Shown here in pieces: positions 37,486 through 47,954 of a stretch of DNA of 64,000 bases. Origin of the DNA: Saccopteryx bilineata (lineage: Eukaryota; Chordata; Mammalia; Chiroptera; Emballonuridae); assembly GCF_036850765.1 (NCBI RefSeq), contig NC_089492.1:168080296-168144295 (forward strand), written 5' to 3'. Position numbers and translations under genes: made by a program. Position 1 is the stretch's first letter, and each line of letters starts with the position of its first letter. The notes beneath the pieces are model-generated. The model was not told the origin of the DNA. It made no database searches and saw only the letters and a program-made list of their open reading frames with translations.

Positions 37486-38089
37486 TGTAGGGCCAGAGGC
37501 CGCTGCCATCATCATGGCCATTTACATGCAGGTTCTCACTGAATTCAGACAGATGGTAAAGCAATAGTGGAGCCAAACAATGGTGGATCATTTCTTTATT
37601 AAAGTCTCACACCGGCCGATGAGCAAACATACAGGGAAAACACTTTTCTTGCACTCATTCAGAGCTCGCAAAGCCCTGACACATTCTCCAGTTCCACAGC
37701 CAGGAAAATCTTCTCCGATTTCTCCTAGAATCAAAGGCCCCACCAGTCTCAGCAGAGCTCACAAAAGTCCCTCACCTCTGGTTCCCCATCTGTACACCTT
37801 CTCTAACTCTGCACAAAGTGGCTTCTTCTTCAGCACTCTGCATTCTCTCCACTCTCATTCTGCAAACATGGCTTCTTTCCTGCCTCTTCTTCTTCTTCTC
37901 TCTCTTTTCAAAACTTTCTGGTACAAAAACCTCTCCACTAGCAAACATTAGCAAAAGAATGGCTCTTCCCAAGCAGGAAGGTAATTTGCAATTTCATATA
38001 CCACATATACCTGGCACTGCCCAGCCCCCAATGCAAACTATAAGCAAGAAAACATAAAAACCATATTTTACAAACTTATTTGACCAACA
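37486..38089 (-). repeat. Solo LTR-like element, copy 1
   Basis: Starts tgtagggccagaggccgct and ends gaccaaca, giving TG...CA borders on the minus strand. The complement of cattt-ctttattaaag gives a polyadenylation signal in that orientation. Homologous to 39203-39614. A clear TSD was not found. Confidence 0.7.
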
Positions 38090-38094
38090 TGCAA

Positions 38095-38810
38095 CATGAG
38101 ACACAAAGGAGTCTTAGGGGTCGTGAGGTTACAACAGTCTTGACATACGACATTTCAAGTTTATGACACTCACTCCCATAAAAACTTTAAAATATTGAGA
38201 CTTGAGTCTTTTGGCTGCTGTAGATGCCTTGCAATGCTATAGGCAGATTATGGAAGAGAAAAAGTCATCAACCTTCCAGACTGTCCTGGAACAATCCTTT
38301 AAGACGGTAGAGAGGCTTGCAACAGATCCTGTACCCTCTATATCAGCTACTTCTCAAGAGGTAACACTTGTAGTACAGGAAGAATTAATCTCCACTGTCT
38401 CCTGCATGTTCCTAAGGCAATCCTAACTCAGCTGACCCAGTATCTTCAGCACCTTCTGCAGGTTCTTCTGCCTCTCCAGCTTCCTCCTCCCAACGAGTCA
38501 CTCTCTCCCACCTTGCAGTGCCCCTTTCAGTGTGCAAGCCAACTACAGGAATAAAAATAAGGAATTTTTTTACACTCATTTTATCAATGTTTCTGTTATA
38601 CAGTACAGTGTACAGTACAGTATATTTATGTCCTTTTCCTTTTTCTGTGGCTTAGTTGTGTTTTTATGTTCTAGATTATGATTTTACTACTGTGTTAGGA
38701 TAGGTGAGTGACATAATCTAGGGTGTGTTGCTATTTACACCAAAAATCGGGTTACGTCATTGTCGTTAAGAACGGAACTGCGTTGTAACCCTAGGACACC
38801 CTGTACTTTT
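38095..38810 (+). mobile_element. Tigger-like (pogo/TcMar) transposon relic
   Basis: Left end (cttaggggtcgtgaggttac) and the complement of the right end (tcctagggttacaacgcagt) are degenerate inverted repeats. Inside, the open stretch 38202-38426 reads CYRQIMEEKKSSTFQTVLEQ, resembling the C-terminal tail of Tigger transposases. The DDE catalytic core is missing, so this is an internally deleted fossil. Confidence 0.7.
38202..38426 (+). pseudogene. Tigger transposase C-terminal remnant
   Basis: 74-residue open frame. The part from LQCYRQIMEEKK through FKTVERLATDPVPS matches the tail pattern of Tigger/jerky-type proteins from memory. There is no DNA-binding or catalytic domain. Confidence 0.6.
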
Positions 38811-39197
38811 TTTCCATCACTTTCTTTCCCCCTTTTCGGTCTGACACCAATGTTCAGGCAGGTTGTAGGTAATATACATTAATAAAGAGGGGGGTCAGGA
38901 GACAATCAGGAGTATGGGAACTGTAGCAAAGTAGAGAACATGTGTGTCATCTAAAAACATTCAATAATGACTAAGGAGAAACACACATGTGCATGCACAC
39001 ACTAGACGGACCAGCCATAACATATCTGCAACCTCCTGTTGTACCATCTAGTGTAGATCAGGTCCAGGTCCTTCCCTGCTGTCATATATTAAGGATCCTT
39101 ACTAAGACTGCATATCAGCTTGGTAGCTTCTCCACACTTCCACCAAGGCTATCCTTGATGGTGACTTCACTTGTGCCATAATGTGTTTATGGAGAAA
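38811..39197. other. Unassigned
   Basis: No gene. The phrase aggttgtaggtaatatacat followed by ttaataaagagggg hints at an LTR edge, but I cannot confirm it. Confidence 0.3.
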
Positions 39198-39202
39198 CTT
39201 TG

Positions 39203-39614
39203 TATAAGGCCAGTGGCCGCCGTCATGGCCATGCAGGTTCCCATTGGATTCGGGCAGATGGAAAAGGAACTGTGGAGCCAGAAAATGTTGGACTATACTG
39301 TTTTTAAAGTCTCATACTTGTGGACAAGTAAACAGGGAAGAACACTTCTCTTTCTCCTCACAGGCCCCCATCAGCCTCAGCAGGGCTCCTAAGCCCCTCA
39401 GCACTCCCTCTCTTTCTCTTTAGACTCTCCAGTTTGGGGGATAACCCTTCTCCAGTAAACAATAGCAAGCAATGGCCCCTCCCAAGCAGTAAGTCAATCC
39501 GTAAATTGCAACCTGCTGCCCTGAGGGCAAGCACCACAACCTTCCATAAACCACACACACGGCACCAATGCAAAATACAAGTGAGCAAACTTAAACACAC
39601 TTGTTTACCCAACA
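39203..39614 (-). repeat. Solo LTR, copy 2, with 5-bp TSD
   Basis: Homologous to 37486-38089 (ggccagtggccgccgtcatg, tttttaaagtctcatac, cccctcccaagcagtaag). TSD ctttg at 39198-39202 and 39615-39619. The terminal TG has changed to TA. No internal retroviral region, so it is a solo LTR. Confidence 0.78.
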
Positions 39615-39619
39615 CTTTG

Positions 39620-39942
39620 TTTTTTGCATCTACTCCACAACCCACCTTTGGCCCCGTTCTAGTCTGATCTCTTTGTCTTTAACAGGTAGTTTCTCATTAT
39701 GCAAGACCTTAACCCAAAGTTGGTGCGTGCAGGCTGGAGTTGATCTGGGTGCATGCACCACACTATGGGCTCTAGTCAATTCCAGAATCAGACTTTGACC
39801 ACCCTAACCTCACAGTTCCCATGCTTACACACAGAGTGTAAAGACAGCAGGGTGGTGCACCCCTGCATGGAGAGAAACAGCTGGGTGAGCTGAAAAGAGC
39901 AGAGAGGAATATCAACATGGCAGAGCAGAGCAGCTTAGGTAG
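39620..39942. other. Unassigned
   Basis: No gene or repeat that I can name. Confidence 0.3.
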
Positions 39943-39950
39943 ACCTAAAG

Positions 39951-40163
39951 CAGCAGTTCTCAACTTGTGGGTTGCGACCCGGCGGGGTCGCCTAAAGCCA
40001 TCGTAAAATACATAATGCATATCAGGTATTTACATTCTGAATCATAACTGTAGCAAAATTACAGTTATGAAGTAGCTACCAAAATTATTTTTTGGTTTGG
40101 GGTCACCGCAACATGAGGAACTGTATTGCAGGGTCACGGCATTAGAAAGGTTGAGAACCACTG
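39951..40163 (+). mobile_element. hAT miniature transposon (213 bp)
   Basis: Ends cagcagttctcaact and complement cagtggttctcaacctt; perfect 8-bp TSD acctaaag at 39943-39950 and 40164-40171. The body (gtagcaaaattacagttatg, ggggtcaccgcaacatgagg) resembles, from memory, the rodent URR1 hAT miniature family. Non-coding. Confidence 0.95.
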
Positions 40164-40171
40164 ACCTAAAG

Positions 40172-40388
40172 GGAAGCTGAGGACAGGCCCGAGGGGCAAA
40201 GCATGGGGCAAAGAGAACTGTGTTCCTGCATGTCACCCGGGCTATGTGTGGAGATTTCTGGAGGCTGTGAAATCCAACTGCTCTGGAAAAAAGTTGGAAT
40301 GCTGTTGGAGAGTTGCTCACAGTGTAGGGGCCAAGAGTTCTGCACACTAACCAGAAATAAACAGACTACAATGAAATATTTGATAGAT
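40172..40388. other. Unassigned
   Basis: Short unique-looking stretch. Its last part begins the segment duplicated at 41.3 kb. Confidence 0.4.
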
Positions 40389-40404
40389 CAAGAATTGCTT
40401 CTAG

Positions 40405-41003
40405 CCTGACCTGTGGTGGCACAGTGGGTAAAAGCGTCAACCTGGAATGCTGAGGTCACCGGTTCGAAACCCCAGGCTTGCCTGATCAAGGCACATATGG
40501 GAGTTGATGCTTCCTGCTCCTCCCTCTGTTCTTTCTTTTTTTTTTTTTTTCTTTCTGAAGCTGGAAACCGGGAGAGACAGTCAGACAGACTCCCGCATGC
40601 GCCCGACCGCCTACCAGGGGCGATGCTCTGCTCTGCCCACCAGGGGGCGATGCTCTGCCCCTTTGGGGCGTCGCTCTGCCACGACCAGAGCCACTCTAGC
40701 GCCTGGGGCAGAGGCCAAGGAGCCATCCCCAGCGCTCGGGCCATCTTTGCTCCAATGGAGCCTCACTGCGGGAGAGGAAGAAAGAGAGAGGAAGGAGAGG
40801 GGGCAGGGGTGGAGAAGCAAATGGGCACTTCTCCTATGTGCCCTGGCCGAGAATCGAACCCGGGTCCCCTGCACGCCAGGCCGAAGCTCTAACGCTGAGC
40901 CAACCGGCCAGGGCCCCTCTGTTCTTTCTATCTCTTTCCTCTCTCTGTCTCTTTCTCTCTGTGTGTCTCCTCTCTATAAAAAAAGAAAAATTAATAATAA
41001 AAA
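40405..41003 (+). repeat. SINE-B hosting a SINE-A
   Basis: SINE-B head cctgacctgtggtggcacag at 40407 and tail near 40980-41003. TSD of type aagaattgcttct / aaggaattgcttct at about 40389 and about 41004. Interrupted at 40536-40913 by antisense SINE-A. Confidence 0.93.
40536..40913 (-). repeat. SINE-A inside SINE-B, antisense
   Basis: Near-complete antisense SINE-A; TSD cctctgttctttct just left (40522-40535) and repeated at about 40916-40929. Open frames of 159 and 172 residues here come only from the GC-rich SINE. Confidence 0.95.
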
Positions 41004-41019
41004 AGGAATTGCTTCTAAT

Positions 41020-41295
41020 TAAGACAGTTATGTGAGTTTTATTTTTTTTCTGAAGGAAGAAAGGGAACAAAATGCAAAATTTTGTTTTTTACCTCTAATA
41101 ACAAATAAGCAAGGTATCAGGACTGGGAATGCCTCTGTCTAGGCTCTGGGTAAATGAACTTGCCTATTTATAAAGAACTTGAGTTAAAATTAAGCAGATA
41201 CATATGCATAGCTTGTAATAAAATGATTCTGCGTGTAACAACTTAAAAAGAAATCTGAACATTTTTCTGAGTAGGACAAGCAAAAACATCAGACA
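41020..41295. other. Unassigned AT-rich
   Basis: No gene or named repeat seen. Confidence 0.3.
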
Positions 41296-41399
41296 ACAAT
41301 GAAATATTTGATAGATCAAGAATTGCTTCTAGCCTGACCTGTGGTGGCACAGTGGGTAAAAGCGTCAACCTGGAATGCTGAGGTCACCGGTTCGAAACC
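41296..41399 (+). repeat. Exact 104-bp duplicate of 40368-40471
   Basis: Identical over 104 bases, covering the unique left flank, the TSD and the SINE-B head up to the B box. The SINE then stops abruptly at ggttcgaaacc. The offset is 928 bases. Confidence 0.95.
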
Positions 41400-41777
41400 T
41401 CGTCCAGAAATTCATAAACAGCCTATCTCTTTCTACAGCAAAGAAGTTTCTCAGAGAGGTTCAGCAAATGTCCTCAAGACCTGAAAATAGATGGCATAAG
41501 TCTTTCTCTGAGAGCATCTGGACAAGGTTGGCCACACCCACCTCCATGTCTGCCTTATCCCTGCCTCCACCACCCAAAGGGCCTTCAAAGTTTGCAGAAA
41601 TATCTTCAATCCTCATATCAATTTTTTGTATTGGCTGGATTTTATGTAAATTTGAATCCAGTTTCAAATTTAGGTCTTAAGATTTAGAATAAAGCTTGGC
41701 TCATGGTTGATATTCAACATATATTTGAAAGATGGATAAATCTCTGCCTTGCTATCTATTCCAGTCCTTTTTATGTT
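41400..41777. other. Unassigned
   Basis: Short open frame 41375-41680 overlaps the SINE fragment and has no family features. No gene. Confidence 0.35.
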
Positions 41778-42118
41778 TAAGATTTTATTTTATTTTTCTA
41801 TCAAGAGAGAGATACAGAGAGACAAGAGACAGATAGACAGAAAGAGAGACAGACAGGAAGGGAGAAAGATGAGAAGCATCAACTCATGGTTGCATCTGTT
41901 GTAAAGTACTGTACCTTAATCCGTGGGTTACATAGAGGAGTTTATTAATTAGCCAGCTAGCCACATGGGGGACAATCCAAAATCATGTAGAAAGTCCCTA
42001 CCATTCTGTGGCTGATTTTATAGACCAAATTACATACCAGCTGGAGTGGGTAAGGAGACCCACTCGTGATCCCTTTGTCTAGAGCAGTGGTTCTCAAACT
42101 TTTTGAAGTTGGAGCGCA

Positions 42119-42170
42119 TTTAAAATCTTACAAATAATTGTAGGCACACAATTATTTGTAAGATTTTAAA
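42119..42170. repeat. Perfect 23-bp palindrome, 6-base loop
   Basis: Arms 42119-42141 and 42148-42170 are exact reverse complements around the loop aggcac. The sister hAT at 25.8 kb has only the left arm, so the right arm is derived. Confidence 0.95.
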
Positions 42171-42392
42171 CAAGTTTAAACAAACTTCTGAGAAATATGT
42201 TTCAATAATTAAGTCAAATATTAAAGAAAAAATATAAAGTCCAAGCATGCTTTTATGATAACTAAACAAAATAAATATGACAAAATTAAATTTATTCTGA
42301 CATTAGAAAACACTTTTATGTTACATTTTTTGAGTTATGCTTTTTAGAATTGGTAAAAAAGAGGGGTTAAAAATTTAAAAATGACAAAAAAG

Positions 42393-43134
42393 TTATCTTT
42401 TTATATATATAGATACATTCTTAGTAAGATTTAGTAAATTTGGCAGGCCCCGGAACAATTGTGTTTTTTCATTCTTGTGTTTATGAGAAACATGAGCTTG
42501 GCATGTCCTAGAGATTTCTCCAATGTTCGGGCATATATTTGAAAGGCAAACTCTCATTTCCTCATCAATACATTGAAGAATTCCTCTCTTTTTACCCTTA
42601 ATTGTGTTGAGGGTAGAAAATCCTAATTTACATAAATAAGATGTTGAAAATTGTAGTAAAATGTTCAAAGCTTTTTTAGATATTGCCACATATTCTTTTT
42701 TTATAGAAAACCAAAAGGCTTCAAGAAACAATTCCTTATGTTTAATCATCAATCCATGATATAGCTGCCAGTTCTTCTTCTGTTAATGTTAAACCCAAAT
42801 CACTTGAAGCTTCCATGAATGGGTTTCTAATCCAATCGGATTGTTCAGTGTTAAGAGATGAAAAATAAGAACCCAATTTTTCTTCTAAACTTATTAAATG
42901 TTCAACTATTATTGGAAGTGTTTCATTAATGCAAGTGTTATTTACCAATGGAAACATTTCCAAATTGCCTTCAACAGCTTTTCTTTTCCAAATCTGTAGT
43001 TTTCTCTGAAATGCTTTCATTTTGTCAGTGGATGTGAGAATATTTTCTTCTTTTCCTTGCATGCTAGTATTCAAAATATTGACCTGCTGAAATATATTGG
43101 CCAAATACTGTAACCTGGCAATCCAAATTTGCAC
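42393..43134 (-). pseudogene. hAT transposase, C-terminal half
   Basis: Two overlapping minus-strand open frames. 42742-43134 carries the middle region (residues such as LQYLANIFQQVNILNTSMQG and the LTEEELAAISWID end). 42393-42752 carries the hATC dimerisation domain (ISKKALNILLQFSTSYLCKL, GFSTLNTIK). A frame change separates them near 42750. It pairs with the N-terminal pieces at 54.97-55.62 kb across the L1 insertion. Similar to ZBED/FAM200-type hAT proteins. Confidence 0.9.
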
Positions 43135-44666
43135 CGAAGGAGGATACAGAATTGTAACTGTTTTATCTCTTCAAAAAATGCAAGAAGTTCTGTCGTAGCT
43201 CGTGAACATGAGTAAGTACTTTTACCCTTGATACCCACCTCATCTCTGTGACCTCAGTGTATAAAAGCAGCCACCTGTGTTGTGAATCCATATTGAAACA
43301 AAGCTTTTCAAATAAATGCTATTTGACAGATCTTGCTTTAATAAAGATTACCTTCTGAACAACTTGATCTAAAACTTCTCTTAATTTTTCTCTCAATGCT
43401 TTTGCCATCAAGACCTCTCTATGAAGAAAGCAGTGAGTTACGATAACATTCTCATTTTGTGTTTTTTAATCTTTTTTATTAATTTTAATGCAGTGACATT
43501 GATAAATCAGAGTATATATGTTCCAAGAAATCATCTCCAGATTATTTTGATATTTGATTATGCTGCATACCACTCACCCAAAGTCAAATCGTCCACGGTC
43601 ACCTTCTATCTGGTTTTCTTTGTGCCCCTCCCCTACCCCTACCCCCTCCATCTCCTTCCTCACCCCCTCCCCACCCCTCCACCCCACCCTCTGCTGCCAT
43701 CACATTCTTGTCCTTTTCTCTGAGTATCATTTTTATATCCCATCTATGCATGGGTTCATATAGTTCTTAGTTTTTTCTGATTTACTTATTTCACTGCGTA
43801 AAATGTTATCAAGGTCCATCCATGTTATTGTAAATGATCCGATGTCATCATTTCTTATGGCTGAGTAGTATTCCATAGTATATATGTACCAAAGCTTTAT
43901 AATCCACTCGTCCTCTGATGGACACTTGGGCTGTTTCCAAATCTTCGCTATTCTGAACAATGCTGTTATAAACATGGGGGTGCATTTCTACTTCTGGAAC
44001 CATTCTATGGTATCTTTGGGGTATATTTCTAAAAGTGGGATGGCTACATCAAAAGGCAGTTCGATTTTCAATTTTTTGAGGAATCTCCATACTGTTTTCC
44101 ACAGAGGCTGCACTAGTCTGCATTCCCACCAGCAGTGTAAGAGGGTTCCCTTTTCTCCACATCCTCACCAGCTCTTATTCTGTGTTGTTTTGTTGATGAG
44201 CACCATTCTGACTGGTGTGAGGTGATATCTCATTGTGGTTTTAATTTGCATTTCTCTAATGATTAGTGATGCTGAGCTTTTTTCATATGCCTATTGGCCA
44301 TCTGTATGTCCTCTTTAGAGAAGTATATATTCATTTATTTTGCCCATTTTTTGATAAAACTGTTTGTCTTTCTGGTGTTCAGATTCACAAGTTCTTTATA
44401 AATTTTGGTTATTAACCCCTTATCAGACGTACTGTCAAATATGTTCTCCCATTGTGTAGTCTGTCTTTGGCTATGCAAAAGCTTTTAAGTTTGATATAGT
44501 CCCATTTGTTTATCCTGTCTTTTATGTCCCTTGCCCGTGGAGATAAATCAGCAACTATATCGCTGTGAGAGATGTCGGAAAGCTTACTGCCTATGTTTTC
44601 TTCTAAGATGCTTATGGTTTCACGCCTTACATTTAAGTCTTTTATCCATTTTGAGTTTATTTTTGT

Positions 44667-44889
44667 GCTGACCTGTGGTGGCACAGTGGATAAAGCGTTG
44701 ACCTGGAAATGCTGAGGTCGCCGGTTCGAAACCCTGGGCTTGCCTGGTCAAGGCACATATAGGAGTTGATGCTTCCAGCTCCTCCCCCCTTCTCTCTTTC
44801 TATCTCTCCTCTCTCTCTCTCCCTCTGTCTCTCCCTCTCCTCTCTAAACAAATGAATAAATAAAAAAAATTTTTAAAAAAAAAAAAAGA
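44667..44889 (+). repeat. SINE-B inside the antisense L1
   Basis: Sense SINE-B (gctgacctgtggtggcacag, B box gccggttcgaaaccc) ending in poly-A. The duplicated target gagtttatttttgtg lies at 44652-44666 and again at about 44907-44921. About 17 extra bases (gaaggattgacttcccc) separate tail and right TSD. Confidence 0.92.
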
Positions 44890-45194
44890 AGGATTGACTT
44901 CCCCAGGAGTTTATTTTTGTGAATGGTGTAAGTTGGTGGTCTAGTTTCATTTTTTTGCAGGTTGCTGTCCAATTTTTCCAACACCATTTCTTGAAGAGGC
45001 TGTCTTTACTCCATTGTATTTCCTTACCTCCTTTGTCAAATATCAGTTGTCCATAGAGCTGTGGGTTTATTTCTGGGTTCTCCGTTCTGTTCCATTGATC
45101 TATGTGCCTGTTCTTATGCCAGTAGCAGGCTGTTTTGAGTACAATGGCCTTGTAGTATAGTTTGATATCAGGAAATGTGACACCTCCTACTTTC

Positions 45195-45602
45195 TTCTTT
45201 TTTTATTTTTTTTTATTTTATTTTTCTGAAGCTGGAAACGGGGAGAGACAGTCAGACAGACTCCCGCATGCGCCCTACCGGGATCCACCCAGCACGCCCA
45301 CCAGGGAACGACGCTGTGCCCACCAGGAGGCAATGCTCTGCCCCTGCGGGGCATCGCTCTGTTGTGACCAGAGCCACTCTAGCGCCTGGGGCAGAGGCCA
45401 AGGAGCCATCCCCAGCACCCGGGCCATCTTTGCTTCAATGGAGCCTCGTCTGCAGGAGGGGAAGAGAGAGACAGAGAGGAAGGAGAGGGGGAGGGGTGAA
45501 GAAGCAGATGGGCGCTTCTCCTGTGTGCCCTGTCCGGGAATCGAACCCAGGACTTCTGCACACCAGGCCGACGCTCTACCACTGAGCCAAACGGCCAGGG
45601 CT
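45195..45602 (-). repeat. SINE-A inside the antisense L1
   Basis: Antisense SINE-A, near complete, flanked by ttcttctttttt on both sides (about 45192 and 45604). Confidence 0.93.
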
Positions 45603-46898
45603 ATTCTTCTTTTTTAAGATTGCTGAGGCTATTCGTGATCTCTTTTGGTTACATATAAATTTTTGGAATATGTGATCTATATCTTTAAAGTATGTCATTG
45701 GTATTTTAATTGGTATTGCATTGAATTTATGAATTGATTTGGGTAATATAGACATTTTAATGATGTTTATTCTTTCTAACCATGAGCATGGTATATGCTT
45801 CCACTTGTGTGTATCTTCCCTGATTTATTTTATCAATGTTTTATAATTTTCCGAGTACAAGTCTTTAGTCTCCTTGGTAAATGTAGTCCTAGGTACTTTA
45901 TTTTTTTTTATTGTAATAGTGAAGGGGATTGTTTCCTTAATTTCTCTTTCTGACTGTTCATTGTTGGTGTATAAAAAAGCCTCTGATTTCTGAGTATTTA
46001 TTTTATATCGTGCCACTTTGCTGAATTCATTTATCAGGTCCAGTAGTTTTTTGACTGAGACTTCAGGGATTTCTATATAAAATATCATATCATCTGCAAA
46101 TAAAGATAGCTTCACTTCTTCTTTTCCAACTTGAATGCCTTTTATTTCTTCTTCTTGTCTGATTGCTGTGGCTAAGATTTCCAGGACTATGTTGAATAAG
46201 AGTGGTGAAAGGGGGCACCCCTGCCTTGTTCCTGATCTTAAGGGGATTGCTTTTAATTTTTTGCCCATTGAGTATGATGTTGGCTGTGGGTGTGTCATAG
46301 ATGGCTTTTATCATGTTGAGGTATGTTCCCAGTATTCACACTTTGTTGAGAGTTTTGATCATGAATAAGTGCTGGATTTTATTAAATGCTTTTTCTGCAT
46401 CTATTGAAATTATCATGTGGTTTTTCTCCTTCCTTTTGTTTATGTAATGAATCATATTGATTGATTTGCAAATATTGTACCAGCCTTGCCCCCCAAGAAT
46501 AAATCCCACCTGATCATGATGTATGATTTTTTTTCATATATTGTTGGATCCGGTTTGTTAATATTTTGTAGAGGATTTTACCATCTATATTCATCAGGGA
46601 TATTGGCCTATAATTTTCTTTCTTTGTGTTGTCTTTGCCTGGTTTTGGAATCAGAATTATGATCACCTCATTAAAGGAGCTTGGAAGTCTTTCTTCCTCT
46701 TGAATATTTTGAAATAGCTTGAGAAGGATAGGAGTTAGTTCTTCTTTGAATATTTGGTAGAATTCACTTGTGAAGCCATTTGGCCCAGGACTTTTTATTG
46801 TTGGGAGTTTTCTGATAACTATTTTGATCTCATTTGGTGTAATCGGTCTGTTTAGGTATTCTGATTCTTCCAGATTGATTTTTGGAAGACTGTATGTT

Positions 46899-46913
46899 TC
46901 AAGGAATTTGTCC
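46899..46913 (+). repeat. Left 15-bp TSD of the young L1
   Basis: tcaaggaatttgtcc, identical to 51807-51821. It belongs to the antisense L1 target. Confidence 0.97.
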
Positions 46914-46916
46914 TGA

Positions 46917-46936
46917 TGACGTCAGAGTAATGGCGG
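46917..46936 (+). promoter_or_regulatory. CRE-like and YY1-like sites at the L1 5' end
   Basis: tgacgtca (46917-46924) is a perfect CRE/ATF palindrome and aatggcgg (46929-46936) resembles the YY1 site that positions L1 transcription start in other mammals. Function is inferred. Confidence 0.6.
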
Positions 46937-47350
46937 AGTAGGAAGCGATACCGATAAATCTCCCCCAAAACTCAACAAGATCTTCAACCAGAAACAGAAA
47001 AACCTATACTTGGAGCCTCCAAATGCTTTGCAATACACCCGAAGGTATGGTCGAGTGAAAAATTGGCTAAATATATAACCAAACCCTGAAGGAAATAGGG
47101 AGTAAGAAATGCTCCGCCTTCCTCACTAACTTAAACAGGGTGGCTTTCTCTGGTAACTATGAATATAGAAACTGAGGCAGGCAAAGGGGGTGAATAGATC
47201 CAGGCTGGGCAACAAACGGCTGAACCAGGCTGTGGCACGGAGATCCTAGCCGAGGAAAAACTGATCCTGTGGCAAGCCGGGCAATACAAGCTAACACTCG
47301 CGCCAAACCCAAACAAAGAAAGACAAGCGGGGAAGCCATTTTACCCGTTC

Positions 47351-47950
47351 TCCTGGTTGGTGCGCAGTTAGTGGGCGAGAGATTTCTTCCTAAACCCCGG
47401 AAGTGGGTGTCCATGTTACCCCACAGAGAGGCAGGGTCAGAGGCCTTTCTGTGGGCTGAAAGCAGAATCTCTGGGCAGCCCCAGCGCCCTGGGAAAGCCA
47501 CACACGGGAGGGAGCGAGAACTAATTCCAACGGTGGAAATTTTCCGTGCTGGTGAGGGTTTCACTCAGAGGGAAACGCGGCCGGCCTCATATCCTGGTGT
47601 GCGCGCGCAGATAGGAAGTGAGCGATTCCTCCGAGTGCCTGGGCAGTGTGCGCTCATATTATCGCACAGAGGGGCAGAGTCAGGGGACTTTGTGTGGGCA
47701 AAAGCGGAATCTCAGGCCACCCCAGCGCCTTGCAAAAGCCGCGCACAGGGACGGAGCAAGAGCGAATTCCAATGCTGCAACTTTTCAATGCGGTTGGGGG
47801 TTTCACTCAGAGTGTGAGACTGCTGGCCGGATATCCTGGTCTGCGCACGCAGATAGTGAATGAGAGTTTCCTCCAAGCGCCCCGGAAGTGGGCGCCCACC
47901 TGTGTTACCAGACAGAGTGGCAGAGCCAGAGATCTTTGAGTGGGCGGAAA
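47351..47950 (+). promoter_or_regulatory. Tandem CpG-rich promoter monomers (about 2.5 x 241 bp)
   Basis: Three direct units start at 47351, 47592 and 47834 with tcctggt, spaced 241 and 242 bases; the third stops at about 47950. Each repeats phrases such as gttt/cttcact cagag, gaattcc aa and gcagatag. This resembles the monomer-type 5' UTRs known from rodent L1. Confidence 0.88.
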
Positions 47951-47954
47951 GCCC

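Larger units (their letters stand above)
43733..46900 (-). pseudogene. L1 ORF2 (antisense), RT and C-terminal part
   Basis: C-terminal codons at 43733-44225 ([22 protein letters not shown] pattern) and the RT at 45825-46298 with [19 protein letters not shown] and the intact box [11 protein letters not shown]. Stops and slips separate the parts, and SINE-B and SINE-A break the frame. Confidence 0.88.

Noticed and set aside
37486..39619. A single provirus with two LTRs
   Set aside because: The second copy has its own TSD and the interval holds a Tigger relic and no retroviral genes.
40413..41022. Open frames of 159 and 172 codons
   Set aside because: They lie over the antisense SINE-A nested in SINE-B. 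The same proline/arginine-rich translation appears at every SINE-A copy, so it is a composition artefact.
47269..47817. 182-codon frame in the young L1 leader
   Set aside because: It spans the promoter monomers. The repeated translation reflects the tandem units and not a protein.
47351..47950. CRISPR-like array or satellite
   Set aside because: The repeats are adjacent without spacers, are 241 bases long, and lie within an L1 leader; the setting is a mammalian genome.
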